DNA of 54,148 bases from a bacterium. Lineage in GTDB: Bacteria > Bacillota > Clostridia > Lachnospirales > Lachnospiraceae. The notes beneath the pieces are model-generated. The model worked only from the letters and a program-made list of their open reading frames with translations, was not told the DNA's origin and made no database searches. Every line of letters begins with the position of its first letter. Positions within the stretch are counted from its first letter, which is position 1. Positions 30,499 through 39,394 of this stretch are shown piece after piece. The stretch spans positions 1 through 54,148 of the forward strand of contig JAQYOU010000020.1 of NCBI GenBank assembly GCA_028727105.1, written 5' to 3'. Both the position numbers and the translations under genes were made by a program.

Positions 30499-32073
30499 AT
30501 GGCAAAAAATATCATGATCCAGGGCACAATGTCGGGAGCAGGAAAGAGCCTGCTCGTTGCAGGCCTGTGCCGGATCTTCAAACAGGACGGTTATAAGGTA
30601 GCACCCTTTAAATCACAGAATATGGCGCTCAATTCCTTTATTACAAAGGAAGGCCTGGAGATGGGACGGGCCCAGGTGGTACAGGCGCAGGCTGCAGGGA
30701 TCGAGCCTTCGGTACGTATGAATCCGATCCTTTTAAAACCCATGAGTGATGTGGGTTCCCAGGTGATCGTAAATGGCGAGGTGCGCGGGAATATGAGCGC
30801 CAGAGATTACTTTGCATACAAAAAAAGTCTGCTTCCCGATATTAAAAAAGCATATGATTCGCTGGCAGCGGAAAATGATATCATCGTCATAGAGGGCGCA
30901 GGCTCTCCGGCAGAGATCAACTTGAAGGAAAACGATATTGTAAATATGGGCATGGCAGAGCTGGTGGATGCACCGGTACTGCTGGTGGGCGACATTGACC
31001 GGGGCGGCGTATTTGCGCAGCTTGTTGGAACGGTGGCACTTCTGGAGCCGGAGGAACGGGCACGTGTCAGGGGGCTTGTGATTAATAAGTTTCGCGGTGA
31101 CAAGACGATCCTGGATCCGGGGATCGAGCAGCTGAAACAGTTTTGCGATATCCCTGTTGTCGGGGTGACACCCTATCTGAAGATCGACATCGAGGACGAG
31201 GATTCTCTGTCCGAGCGGTTGGACAGCCATAAAAAAGAAGGCATCTTTGATGTGGCAGTCATTCGTCTGCCTCATATCTCAAATTTTACGGATTTTCTGG
31301 TATTGGAGCATGATCCGAGGATCGGACTTCGCTATGTGGAGCGCTCGTCGCAGCTTGGCACGCCGGATCTGATCCTTCTGCCGGGAACAAAAAATACGAT
31401 GGATGATCTGCGATGGCTGCGCACATCCGGCATGGAGGCGGTTATCCAAAAAGCACACGCGGACGGGAGCATTTTATTTGGGATCTGCGGCGGTTACCAG
31501 ATGTTGGGAAAACGATTGTCCGATCCGGCACATGTGGAGGCGGGCGGTGAGTTGGCAGGATTGGGATTTTTGCCTCAGCAGACCGTTTTTACAAAGGAAA
31601 AGACGAGAACTCAGGTGCGTGGAAGGATCGGACAGATCCAAGGGGCGCTTGCCGGAATGACCGGTTGTGAGATCGAAGGTTATGAGATTCATATGGGTGA
31701 AACAACTGCCTGTGCTGGAGCGGATACTGCAGAAAAAGTATGTGCAGGAGCTGAAGCCAATGGATCAAAGACGGACAGATCGGTGCCTTTGCAGAAGCTG
31801 ACCGTGCTGACTGACGAGCTCACCGGTGAAACAAAGACTGACGGAGCTTTTACGGACAACGTTTACGGCACCTATGTGCATGGCATTTTTGATGCGGAAG
31901 GCATGGTTCCGGCTCTGGTCCGGTCACTGGCGGCCCGGCGCGGCATCGATCTGGATCAGATCGAAGGTCTGTCACTTGCAGAGTACCGCGAAAAACAGTT
32001 TGACCTGCTGGCGGCAGCACTCAGGGAGCATCTGGATATGGAGTATATTTATCGGGTTGTAGGAGAAAATTAG
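30499..32073 (+). CDS. cbiP: cobyric acid synthase CbiP (CobQ)
   Basis: A 524-residue amidotransferase that amidates side chains b, d, e and g. ATG 30499 follows AAGGAG; an in-frame ATG at 30454 is upstream of that site. It begins MAKNIMIQGTMSGAGKSLL, with the P-loop-like region. Other motifs are KSQNMALNSFIT, VEGAGSPAEINL-type IEGAGSPAEINLKENDIVNM, and DIDRGGVFAQLVG. The GATase part has Cys330 in GICGGYQMLG and His461 in TYVHGIFD. An insertion of about 30 residues (around 410-445) precedes the His. It is the last gene of this operon before a promoter at 32107. Confidence 0.94.
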   Translation: MAKNIMIQGTMSGAGKSLLVAGLCRIFKQDGYKVAPFKSQNMALNSFITKEGLEMGRAQVVQAQAAGIEPSVRMNPILLKPMSDVGSQVIVNGEVRGNMSARDYFAYKKSLLPDIKKAYDSLAAENDIIVIEGAGSPAEINLKENDIVNMGMAELVDAPVLLVGDIDRGGVFAQLVGTVALLEPEERARVRGLVINKFRGDKTILDPGIEQLKQFCDIPVVGVTPYLKIDIEDEDSLSERLDSHKKEGIFDVAVIRLPHISNFTDFLVLEHDPRIGLRYVERSSQLGTPDLILLPGTKNTMDDLRWLRTSGMEAVIQKAHADGSILFGICGGYQMLGKRLSDPAHVEAGGELAGLGFLPQQTVFTKEKTRTQVRGRIGQIQGALAGMTGCEIEGYEIHMGETTACAGADTAEKVCAGAEANGSKTDRSVPLQKLTVLTDELTGETKTDGAFTDNVYGTYVHGIFDAEGMVPALVRSLAARRGIDLDQIEGLSLAEYREKQFDLLAAALREHLDMEYIYRVVGEN

Positions 32074-32106
32074 AAAATTTTTCGGAAAATCCAGCCTTTT
32101 GGCTAG

Positions 32107-32135
32107 TTTACTTTATTTTTCAAATCAAGTATAAT
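32107..32135 (+). promoter_or_regulatory. sigma-A promoter for the hybrid kinase
   Basis: TTTACT (32107-32112) and TATAAT (32130-32135) are 17 bp apart. AGCC-TTTT-GGCT just upstream (around 32092-32104), followed by T-rich DNA, may be a weak terminator of the cobalamin operon. Confidence 0.65.
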
Positions 32136-32214
32136 GAGTCAAAACGGCGCTTTGTACAGGGTAGAGAGCGCTTGGAAGAAGTGTTACCGGTTGGACAGAA
32201 GGAGGTTGTTGTAA

Positions 32215-35040
32215 TTGATAAAGAAGTATCATAAGATTATCATATGGACACTCTTTTTTGTACAGATGATATTGATCGCCGGTGTGCTTCTGACGGCAAA
32301 GGTGGATGATGTCACATTGGCAAAAGGTGAAGTCCAGTCCTTTAATACCGGCTGGATACTTGTCAGAGAGGATGGTACGCAGACTAATTTGGAGGAATTG
32401 CCCTATAATACGGTCAGTCGGCCGAACGAAAGGATTGTCATTAAAAATACGATTCCGGGAGAATATCTGGGAAAAACGATGACTTTTTTGTCCGCTGATA
32501 AAAAGCTGAACATTACGGTGGATGGAGTAGAAATTTATTCCTTTGGAATGAATGATAAGAGAATATTTGGACGTACGCCCGGAAGCGTGATCGTATTCGC
32601 TGATCTGCCGGAGGTCTGCGAAGCAGGGGAGATACAGATTGAAATGTGTTCTCCCTATGCAAATTATGCTACATACCTCACAGAGATATCTGTGGCCCGA
32701 AGAGATGTGGCAATTCTGAATTTCATAAAACAGAAAGCTTTGGGAATCGTGCTGTCAACGCTGATTCTGGTGGCTGCAGTGATCTTTCTGATATTGGCGA
32801 TCCTGCAGAAGATGTCCGTACGAAAAATCGGCGGGGTGCAATACCTTGGCATCTATCTGTTATTAATGAGTATTTACTACCTGATAGAGACCAAAGTACC
32901 GGAGGTGTTTTACGGAAATCAGACATTATATTCGAATCTGATCTTTATCATACTGATGACGGCACCTCTTTTTCTGGAAGCTTACTGTTATTATGCAATT
33001 CCTGAACTGTCGAAGGTGATGCAGATTGCCATGGTGATCTCCATCGCAAATATGCTGATCCAGCTCCTGCTCCAAATCGGAGGATGGGTGGATTTCATGG
33101 AGATGTCTATGGCATCCCACGCCATTATTTTCCTGCTGATCTTCGTAAATGTGGTGGTGCTGGGAAGAACTGCGGGTAAGGAGAAAAGTCTGGAGAATCT
33201 GCTTCACTTTTTGGGCATCAGCTTTATGATGGTCAGTGTACTGATCGATCTCTTTCGAACCTACACCATAAAAGTGGGCGATCTGGGAATGGCGAGCAGA
33301 TTTGGAGTATGTATTTTTTCGATTTTCACACTGATCACCTACATGCGGAAAATGATGCAGGAGCATGTGAAATTCGTTGAGAAAGCAAAAAATGATGCCA
33401 TTACGGCAAATGTGGCGAAAAGCCAGTTTCTGGCGAATATGTCCCACGAGATCCGTACGCCCATCAATGGAATCATCGGTATGGATACCATGCTTCTCAA
33501 AAATTGTGATAGCTGTGATCCGGAAGAGATTCGGGAATATGCAAAAAATATTCAGAGTGCCAGCCAGACGCTCTTATCCATCGTCAATGACATTCTGGAT
33601 ATCTCAAAAATTGAATCCGGAAAAATGGAGATCATTCCGGTGGAGTACGAGTTATTTTCGGTTTTAAATGACTGCTATCAGATGACCAAAGCAAGGGCAG
33701 ATGCCAAAGATCTGGATTTCCAGATATTCATTGACCAGGAGCTGCCGTCCGTTCTTTACGGAGATGAGGTACATGTGAGACAGATCATAAATAATTTTCT
33801 GTCAAATGCTGTGAAATACACCAAGGAAGGTCATGTGTTCCTACGGCTGGATTATGAGAAGACAGGTAAAACACAGCTGCTGCTGAAAATAGAAGTAGAG
33901 GACAGCGGTATCGGTATGAAAGAATCGGATATGGGGCAGCTGTTTTTGAATTTTACGAGAATTGATGAAAAGAAAAACCGAAATATTCAGGGAACCGGAT
34001 TAGGTCTTAGTCTGACGAAAAAGCTGGTAGAGCTGATGGGAGGAACGATCAGCGTTACGAGTGTATATGGTAAGGGTTCTGTCTTCACTGCAGTCATTCC
34101 ACAAGAAATTGTCAGTGAAGAACCGCTCGGCGATTTTTCGACGAGATATCAGGATTATATTCAATCGGCAGAACGAGAATCACATACCATTTTGGCATCG
34201 AAAGCGAATATTCTTGTGGTTGATGATGTGGAAATGAACCTGAAGGTGGCGCAAAGCTATATCGGGCAGACAGGCGCAACGGTGGATCTGGCGCGCAGCG
34301 GAGCAGAATGTCTGAAAATGATCCGTCAGAAAAAATATGATATTATGTTTCTTGATCATATGATGCCGGAGATGGATGGCGTGGAGACATTGCGGGCAAT
34401 GAAACAGTCAGCTGACCACCTCAATACTAAAACGCCGGTCATCGCATTGACTGCAAATGCGATCGTGGGTGCAAAGGAAAAATATCTGGAGGATGGTTTT
34501 GCTGATTATCTGTCCAAGCCGATCCGGGAAGATGAATTGATGCAGCAGCTGCGGAAATATCTGCCGGATGAGATGATCGAGACAGAGAATCGCACAGAGC
34601 AGGAGCCGATCATCGTGGATGCGGAACCTGTGCAGGAGGTCTCACCTGCAGTGGACGCAGAGGAAACACCGGTTGCTTCGGGAGAGCAGACGATAGAAGA
34701 ACGGTTCCCTTATCTGAACACAAATGCCGGAATGACATATTGTATGAAGGATGAATCATTTTATCTGGAAATGATCGAATCCTATGTTCAGGAAGACAAA
34801 AGAGAACTGCTGGAGAGAGAGTTTGCTGCAGCGTCATGGGATAATTACCAGGTGTATATGCATGCTTTGAAGAGTACATCATTAACGATCGGGGCAGATC
34901 ATATGTCTGAACAGGCAAAGGCACTGGAACTTGCGGTAAAGTCAGCGGATGTTGTGTATGTTCAGGAACATCATGCGAAGGTCATGAAGGAATATGAAAA
35001 TCTGTTGGAACAGCTTGACAGAGATTTAAAGAACGGCTAA
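32215..35040 (+). CDS. hybrid sensor histidine kinase with 7TM sensor, receiver and Hpt domains
   Basis: A 941-residue protein starting at TTG 32215, with AAGGAGG 9 nt before. A first span (about 7-28) is followed by an extracellular beta-rich domain (29-170) and about seven further spans up to residue 380, like a 7TMR-DISM sensor. His411 lies in NMSHEIRTPINGIIGMD. The ATP-binding domain ends with GTGLGLSLTKKLVELMGG. A receiver domain has Asp714 in MFLDHMMPEMDG. A C-terminal Hpt domain has His883 in MHALKSTSLTIGA. This is a complete internal phosphorelay. The output probably passes to the adjacent CheY-like protein; the ligand is unknown. Confidence 0.9.
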   Translation: MIKKYHKIIIWTLFFVQMILIAGVLLTAKVDDVTLAKGEVQSFNTGWILVREDGTQTNLEELPYNTVSRPNERIVIKNTIPGEYLGKTMTFLSADKKLNITVDGVEIYSFGMNDKRIFGRTPGSVIVFADLPEVCEAGEIQIEMCSPYANYATYLTEISVARRDVAILNFIKQKALGIVLSTLILVAAVIFLILAILQKMSVRKIGGVQYLGIYLLLMSIYYLIETKVPEVFYGNQTLYSNLIFIILMTAPLFLEAYCYYAIPELSKVMQIAMVISIANMLIQLLLQIGGWVDFMEMSMASHAIIFLLIFVNVVVLGRTAGKEKSLENLLHFLGISFMMVSVLIDLFRTYTIKVGDLGMASRFGVCIFSIFTLITYMRKMMQEHVKFVEKAKNDAITANVAKSQFLANMSHEIRTPINGIIGMDTMLLKNCDSCDPEEIREYAKNIQSASQTLLSIVNDILDISKIESGKMEIIPVEYELFSVLNDCYQMTKARADAKDLDFQIFIDQELPSVLYGDEVHVRQIINNFLSNAVKYTKEGHVFLRLDYEKTGKTQLLLKIEVEDSGIGMKESDMGQLFLNFTRIDEKKNRNIQGTGLGLSLTKKLVELMGGTISVTSVYGKGSVFTAVIPQEIVSEEPLGDFSTRYQDYIQSAERESHTILASKANILVVDDVEMNLKVAQSYIGQTGATVDLARSGAECLKMIRQKKYDIMFLDHMMPEMDGVETLRAMKQSADHLNTKTPVIALTANAIVGAKEKYLEDGFADYLSKPIREDELMQQLRKYLPDEMIETENRTEQEPIIVDAEPVQEVSPAVDAEETPVASGEQTIEERFPYLNTNAGMTYCMKDESFYLEMIESYVQEDKRELLEREFAAASWDNYQVYMHALKSTSLTIGADHMSEQAKALELAVKSADVVYVQEHHAKVMKEYENLLEQLDRDLKNG

Positions 35041-35091
35041 GATTAACGTTAAGTGACGGTAATTCCAAGACTAGAGAAAAGGGAGAATAGA

Positions 35092-35481
35092 ATGAAATCT
35101 AGGTACGCTGATAAAACGATATTAGTTGTGGATGATGATGCAATGAATTTGAAGGTAGCCCGATTTGTTCTGGAGCAGAAAGGTTATAACGTCATGACAG
35201 TTTCTTCCGGTGCGGAATGTATATTGCAGTTAAAGCAGAAAAGAGTGGATCTGATTCTGCTGGATGTGGAAATGCCTGTTATGAACGGCATGAAAACACT
35301 GGAGCATATCAGAGAGACCCGCGAATATAGGAAAATCCCCGTGATGTTTCTCACCGCAGATGCCAGCAAGGATACTGTTATCAGTGCAGGAAAGCTTGAT
35401 GTTGCAGGATATGTGAAGAAACCCTATGATCCACAGGAACTCCTGGAACGGATCAAAAAGATTTTCAACGAAGATTTGTAA
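35092..35481 (+). CDS. single-domain CheY-like response regulator
   Basis: A 129-residue receiver domain without an output domain. It starts at ATG 35092 (GGGAGAATAGA before it); an in-frame ATG at 35053 is unlikely. Acidic residues lie in VVDDDAMNLK, the phospho-acceptor is Asp58 in LLDVEMPVMNG, Thr lies in FLTADAS, and Lys in KKPYDP. It follows the hybrid kinase by 51 nt, so the Hpt domain of that kinase is its likely phosphodonor. A strong terminator follows. Confidence 0.88.
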   Translation: MKSRYADKTILVVDDDAMNLKVARFVLEQKGYNVMTVSSGAECILQLKQKRVDLILLDVEMPVMNGMKTLEHIRETREYRKIPVMFLTADASKDTVISAGKLDVAGYVKKPYDPQELLERIKKIFNEDL

Positions 35482-35491
35482 TTTGCCTGAT

Positions 35492-35531
35492 AATCCGCTA
35501 TACTAAGAAAAGAATCTTGGTATAGCGGATT
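35492..35531 (+). terminator. intrinsic terminator after the kinase operon
   Basis: AATCCGCTATAC (35492-35503) pairs perfectly with GTATAGCGGATT (35520-35531), followed by TTTT. The loop is 16 nt. Confidence 0.88.
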
Positions 35532-35605
35532 TTTGCTGCCATGCATCTGTAAGAAGCTGCATGAGGCAGGTTCTGCAGATCATATAAAATGGGAGGATCA
35601 AACCT

Positions 35606-35974
35606 ATGAAATTCAGAATGTATCATGAAAACTATAATGTATTGGACTTAAACCGTTCCCTGGAATTTTATAATAAGGCACTGGGATTGACCGAACAGCG
35701 CAGAAAAGAAGCTGCAGACGGTTCTTTCATCATTGTATATGTGGGAAATGACCAGACGGATTTTCAGCTGGAGCTGACCTGGCTGCGGGATAGAAAAGAG
35801 CCTTACAATCTGGGAGATGAGGAATTTCATCTGGCCTTTGAGACGGATGATTTTGAGGCAGCTCATAAGTTGCATAGTGAGATGGGCTGCATCTGCTTTG
35901 AGAATAAGGATATGGGCATTTATTTTATTCAGGATCCGGACGGCTACTGGCTGGAGATCGTGCCGGTAAGATAA
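35606..35974 (+). CDS. glyoxalase I-like VOC family protein (lactoylglutathione lyase)
   Basis: A 122-residue vicinal-oxygen-chelate protein with the two-fold beta-alpha repeat. Metal-ligand candidates are His7 in YHENYNV, Glu in FQLELTW, His in EFHLAFETDD and Glu in WLEIVPV, the H/E-H/E pattern of glyoxalase I. DPDGYWLEI is the usual C-terminal block. Such enzymes detoxify methylglyoxal; in Clostridia the thiol cofactor is uncertain. It starts at ATG 35606 after GGGAGG. It lies between a terminator and cbiC and may share a transcript with cbiC. Confidence 0.88.
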   Translation: MKFRMYHENYNVLDLNRSLEFYNKALGLTEQRRKEAADGSFIIVYVGNDQTDFQLELTWLRDRKEPYNLGDEEFHLAFETDDFEAAHKLHSEMGCICFENKDMGIYFIQDPDGYWLEIVPVR

Positions 35975-36033
35975 TCGTGTGTTTTACGGGAATTTTTCTG
36001 TGGAAAACAGGAAGGCCATGAAGGATAGATAAC

Positions 36034-36672
36034 ATGAAACAGATACAAATTGAACAACTGTCACCGGAAAAGATTGAGCAGCGCAGCTTTGAGATCATCA
36101 CAGAGGAACTGGCAGGACGGACCTTTGCTCCGCTTCAGGAGCCGATCATCAAGCGTGTGATCCATACAACGGCGGATTTTGACTATGCGGACAACCTGGT
36201 GTTCTCGCCGGGGGTCGTGGAGCATGCCCACAGGCTTTTGCAGAATGGAGCATGCATCGTCACGGATACAAAAATGGCAATGTCAGGAATCAATAAAACG
36301 GCTCTTTCCAAGCTGGGTGCAGAGGTATATAATTTTATCTCAGATGATGACGTGGCGGTGGAAGCGAAGCGGCGAGGTGAGACCCGCTCTGCGATCGCTA
36401 TGGAAAAGGCGGCACGTCTGAACAGACCGACGATCTTTGCCATCGGAAATGCGCCGACTGCATTGATCCGGCTCCATGAAATGATGGAAAATGACGGCTT
36501 TTGGCCGGGGATGATCATCGCGGTTCCGGTAGGATTTGTCAATGTGGTGCAGGCAAAAGAATTGATCCTGTCGGCAGAGGTTCCGTCCATCGTTGCAAGA
36601 GGCCGCAAGGGCGGCTCGAATGTGGCAGCGGCGATCGTGAACGCGCTGATGTATCAGCTGACAAGAAAATAA
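36034..36672 (+). CDS. cbiC: precorrin-8X methylmutase CbiC
   Basis: A 212-residue enzyme that moves the C11 methyl group to C12, giving (cobalt-)hydrogenobyrinate. Family blocks are IKRVIHTTADFDYADNLVFS with the catalytic His, CIVTDTKMAMSGINK, FAIGNAPTALIRL, and VPVGFVNVVQAKELI. It is the only ring-modifying cbi gene located in the second half of the cobalamin genes, next to hemA. It starts 59 nt after the glyoxalase-like gene. Confidence 0.95.
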   Translation: MKQIQIEQLSPEKIEQRSFEIITEELAGRTFAPLQEPIIKRVIHTTADFDYADNLVFSPGVVEHAHRLLQNGACIVTDTKMAMSGINKTALSKLGAEVYNFISDDDVAVEAKRRGETRSAIAMEKAARLNRPTIFAIGNAPTALIRLHEMMENDGFWPGMIIAVPVGFVNVVQAKELILSAEVPSIVARGRKGGSNVAAAIVNALMYQLTRK

Positions 36673-36748
36673 GGACAGGGAAGGTTTTTTTCAGGGGACG
36701 ATCGGGCATCGCTGAAGAATACCAACTCTGAAAAGGGAACTTAGATAA

Positions 36749-37987
36749 ATGAGATTACGAATGATCGGAATTGATCACACGACGGCTCCGGTGGAAGTGC
36801 GGGAGCGCTATTCCTTCACGCGTGCAGGTGCGCGGGATGTCATGAACAGGATCCGTCTGACCTCTGAAAAATCAACTGGGATCAGGGGCTGTGTGCTTCT
36901 TTCCACCTGCAATCGGATGGAACTGTATGTGAGTCTGACACCGGAGGCGGAGCCGGAGCTGTATGAGATGATCTGTGGATGGAAGCAGATTGATCCGGGG
37001 CCGGAGCGGGCATTATTTTATGAAAAAAAGGATATGGAAGCAGCCAGACATGTTTTTGAACTGACCTGTGGTCTTCGCTCGCAGATCCTGGGCGAGGATC
37101 AGATCCTGACACAGGTGAAGGATGCGTTGATGCTGGCGCGTGAGGAAACTGTTACAGACAACTGTATGGAGGTGCTGTTTCGTCAGGCGATCACCGCGGC
37201 AAAGGAGATCAAGAGCAGTATTGCATTTGATAAGGGAAATCGTTCTGCTGCGACGGCAGTGATCCGGATGCTGCAAAAGGAAGGCATGCTGTTTGACGGA
37301 AAACAAGCGCTTGTCATCGGAAATGGCATGATGGGAAAACTGACTGCGCAGGCTCTGATGGAAGCCGGTGCGCAGGTGACGGTGACTGTGCGACAGTATC
37401 ACAGCGGTACGGTGGATATTCCGGAGGGCGCACAGCGCATCAATTACGGTGAGCGATATGAGAAGCTGGCAGATGCCTGTTACATCTTTTCTGCGACAGC
37501 CAGCCCGAATCTGACGATCACACCGGAGCGGCTGACCGGAATTGGATTAGAAGGAAAGACGTTTGTAGATCTTGCTGTGCCGAGAGATATAGATCCTGCG
37601 GTGGGTGAGCTGCCCGGTGTGCGGTTGCTTTGTATGGACGATCTGGATGTGGAACAGCTGTCCGGTGAGCAGGAGGAGCAACAAACGCGTGCGCAGGGGA
37701 AAATAGCGGAAGCTCTGACAGAGTTTGAGCGTTTTTTCTTTGGCAGGGATATGATCCCGCGCATCGGAAAGCTTGCGGCTGAAATTTCAGAGGATCTTTG
37801 GGGACGGATGAGAAAAGAATGTACGACACTTGCAGATGAACAGCGCATGCACATCGAGCAGGCGGTCAGACGGAGTGGAGACAAGGTGGCAGCACATATG
37901 TTGTATGCCTTGCGGGATGGTTTGGACGCAGAATCGTTTGCACACTGCTTGCAGGTGCTGGAAGGAGATTATCAATCGAAGCGGTAA
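36749..37987 (+). CDS. hemA: glutamyl-tRNA reductase HemA
   Basis: A 412-residue NADPH enzyme that makes glutamate-1-semialdehyde, the first committed step of the C5 route. Motifs are GIDHTTAPVEVRERYSF, the nucleophile Cys54 in LLSTCNRMELY, GEDQILTQVKDAL, and ALVIGNGMMGKLTAQAL for nucleotide binding. It starts an operon of ring-precursor genes (hemA, precorrin-2 dehydrogenase, hemC, cobA-hemD, hemB, hemL) that would feed the cobalamin enzymes. No haem-specific gene (hemE and later) is in the window, which supports a corrinoid or siroheme purpose. Confidence 0.94.
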   Translation: MRLRMIGIDHTTAPVEVRERYSFTRAGARDVMNRIRLTSEKSTGIRGCVLLSTCNRMELYVSLTPEAEPELYEMICGWKQIDPGPERALFYEKKDMEAARHVFELTCGLRSQILGEDQILTQVKDALMLAREETVTDNCMEVLFRQAITAAKEIKSSIAFDKGNRSAATAVIRMLQKEGMLFDGKQALVIGNGMMGKLTAQALMEAGAQVTVTVRQYHSGTVDIPEGAQRINYGERYEKLADACYIFSATASPNLTITPERLTGIGLEGKTFVDLAVPRDIDPAVGELPGVRLLCMDDLDVEQLSGEQEEQQTRAQGKIAEALTEFERFFFGRDMIPRIGKLAAEISEDLWGRMRKECTTLADEQRMHIEQAVRRSGDKVAAHMLYALRDGLDAESFAHCLQVLEGDYQSKR

Positions 37988-38015
37988 AGCAATGAACCGG
38001 TTATGGAGGGGAAAC

Positions 38016-38516
38016 ATGGATAAAAAGAATCAGAACTGGCAGTATTTTCCGTTTTATGTGAAGATGGACGGAGCGCACATCGTTATATTTGGTGCGGGAG
38101 TGATCGCCGCCCGCCGCGCAGCCGCACTGGTGAAGACCACCTGCCGACTGACGGTGATCGCGCCTGAATGCGGGGAAGAGATGAAGACACTTTTGGCTGC
38201 ATATGGGGATCAGATCTCATATGTGAAGGATGTCTACCGGAGTGGATGTCTCATGGAAGAGGATATGGATGCAGTGATCGCTGCTACGAATGATCCGAAG
38301 GTCAATGAGGCGATCTACAGAGAGTGTCGCCACCGCGACATTTATGTGAATGTGGCAAGCGATCATACGCTGTGCAGTTTCTATTTTCCTGCAACGCTGG
38401 AAACCGATGATGGGCTGCTGCTTGCGATCGCTTCCGGACAGGCTACGGAGGACACGCATAAAGCAGTGAAGGCGATGCGTGAAAGATTAGAGCGTGAATT
38501 GGGAGCAGAAGCGTGA
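38016..38516 (+). CDS. precorrin-2 dehydrogenase / sirohydrochlorin synthase (SirC/Met8p-like)
   Basis: A 166-residue NAD-dependent enzyme related to the CysG N-terminal domain; it oxidises precorrin-2 to sirohydrochlorin. ATG 38016 has GGAGGGG directly before, so the much earlier in-frame ATG at 37830 inside hemA is rejected. It begins with an aromatic stretch (YFPFYVKMDG), the Rossmann motif FGAGVIAARRAAAL and VIAATNDPKVNEAI. It ends soon after the dimerisation segment (FYFPATL, LLLAIASGQ). It is shorter than the usual 200 or more, so chelatase activity is doubtful. The stop overlaps hemC by 4 nt. Confidence 0.88.
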   Translation: MDKKNQNWQYFPFYVKMDGAHIVIFGAGVIAARRAAALVKTTCRLTVIAPECGEEMKTLLAAYGDQISYVKDVYRSGCLMEEDMDAVIAATNDPKVNEAIYRECRHRDIYVNVASDHTLCSFYFPATLETDDGLLLAIASGQATEDTHKAVKAMRERLERELGAEA

Positions 38517-39394
38517 TGAGGAAAGTATTTCGGATCGGCAGCAGGGAAAGTGCGCTGGCTGTTGCACAGGCACAGTACCTGATGGATCATATCAGACAAA
38601 AATGTCCCATGATCACGCCGGAGCTTGTTACGATGAAGACAACCGGTGACAGGATCCTGGACCGTTCCTTAGATCAGGTGGGCGGCAAGGGTTTGTTTGT
38701 AAAGGAACTGGAGCAGGCGCTCTTAGATGGCCGTATTGATGCATGTGTGCATTCGTTGAAGGATGTACCGATGGATGTGTCAGAGAAACTTCCAATCCTG
38801 GGATTTTCTGCCAGAGAGGATGCGCGCGATGTGCTGGTGCTCCCTCAGGGTGAGACAACGTGGGACCGGAGTAAGCCGATTGGAACATCCAGCGCCCGTC
38901 GGTCTATGCAATTGCATAAGCTATATCCGGAAATAACGGTTCTTCCTGTGCGTGGAAATGTGCAGACAAGACTGAAAAAACTGGATAATGGTGAATTCGG
39001 TGCGGTGGTTCTGGCGGCGGCCGGACTCAAACGTCTTGGGCTGGAGGAGCGGATCACACGTTATTTTTCTCCGGAGGAGCTGCTTCCTGCGGCAGGGCAG
39101 GGAATCCTGGCGGTACAGGGAAGAGCAGGAGAAGATTATTCCTTTTTGGACAGTTTTTTCGATGCTGACAGCTGTGTGGCAGCAGAGGCAGAACGTGCAT
39201 TTGTGCGCGAATTAGACGGAGGATGCAGCTCTCCGATCGCAGCGTATGCGAAGGTGAATGGCGAACAGCTGATCTTATATGGATTTTGTGATACTTATGA
39301 CGGCAGCTATACCTGTGAGCGTGCCAGCGGCAGTCGTCATCAGGCAGAGCAGACAGGTATTGGACTGGCACGATATATGAGGGATGGATTATGA
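38513..39394 (+). CDS. hemC: hydroxymethylbilane synthase HemC
   Basis: A 293-residue porphobilinogen deaminase. It begins RIGSRESALAVAQAQYL, followed by VTMKTTGDRILDRSL, GLFVKELEQALLDGRIDACVHSLKDVP (in two blocks), and Cys238 in ELDGGCSSPIAAYA, which holds the dipyrromethane cofactor. It overlaps the preceding gene by 4 nt and shares the last 4 nt with cobA-hemD, so translation is coupled along the operon. Confidence 0.96.
   Translation: MMRKVFRIGSRESALAVAQAQYLMDHIRQKCPMITPELVTMKTTGDRILDRSLDQVGGKGLFVKELEQALLDGRIDACVHSLKDVPMDVSEKLPILGFSAREDARDVLVLPQGETTWDRSKPIGTSSARRSMQLHKLYPEITVLPVRGNVQTRLKKLDNGEFGAVVLAAAGLKRLGLEERITRYFSPEELLPAAGQGILAVQGRAGEDYSFLDSFFDADSCVAAEAERAFVRELDGGCSSPIAAYAKVNGEQLILYGFCDTYDGSYTCERASGSRHQAEQTGIGLARYMRDGL

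Noticed and set aside
37830-38015. 62-residue N-terminal extension of the precorrin-2 dehydrogenase
   Set aside because: It overlaps the end of hemA in another frame, and GGAGGGG sits just before ATG 38016.
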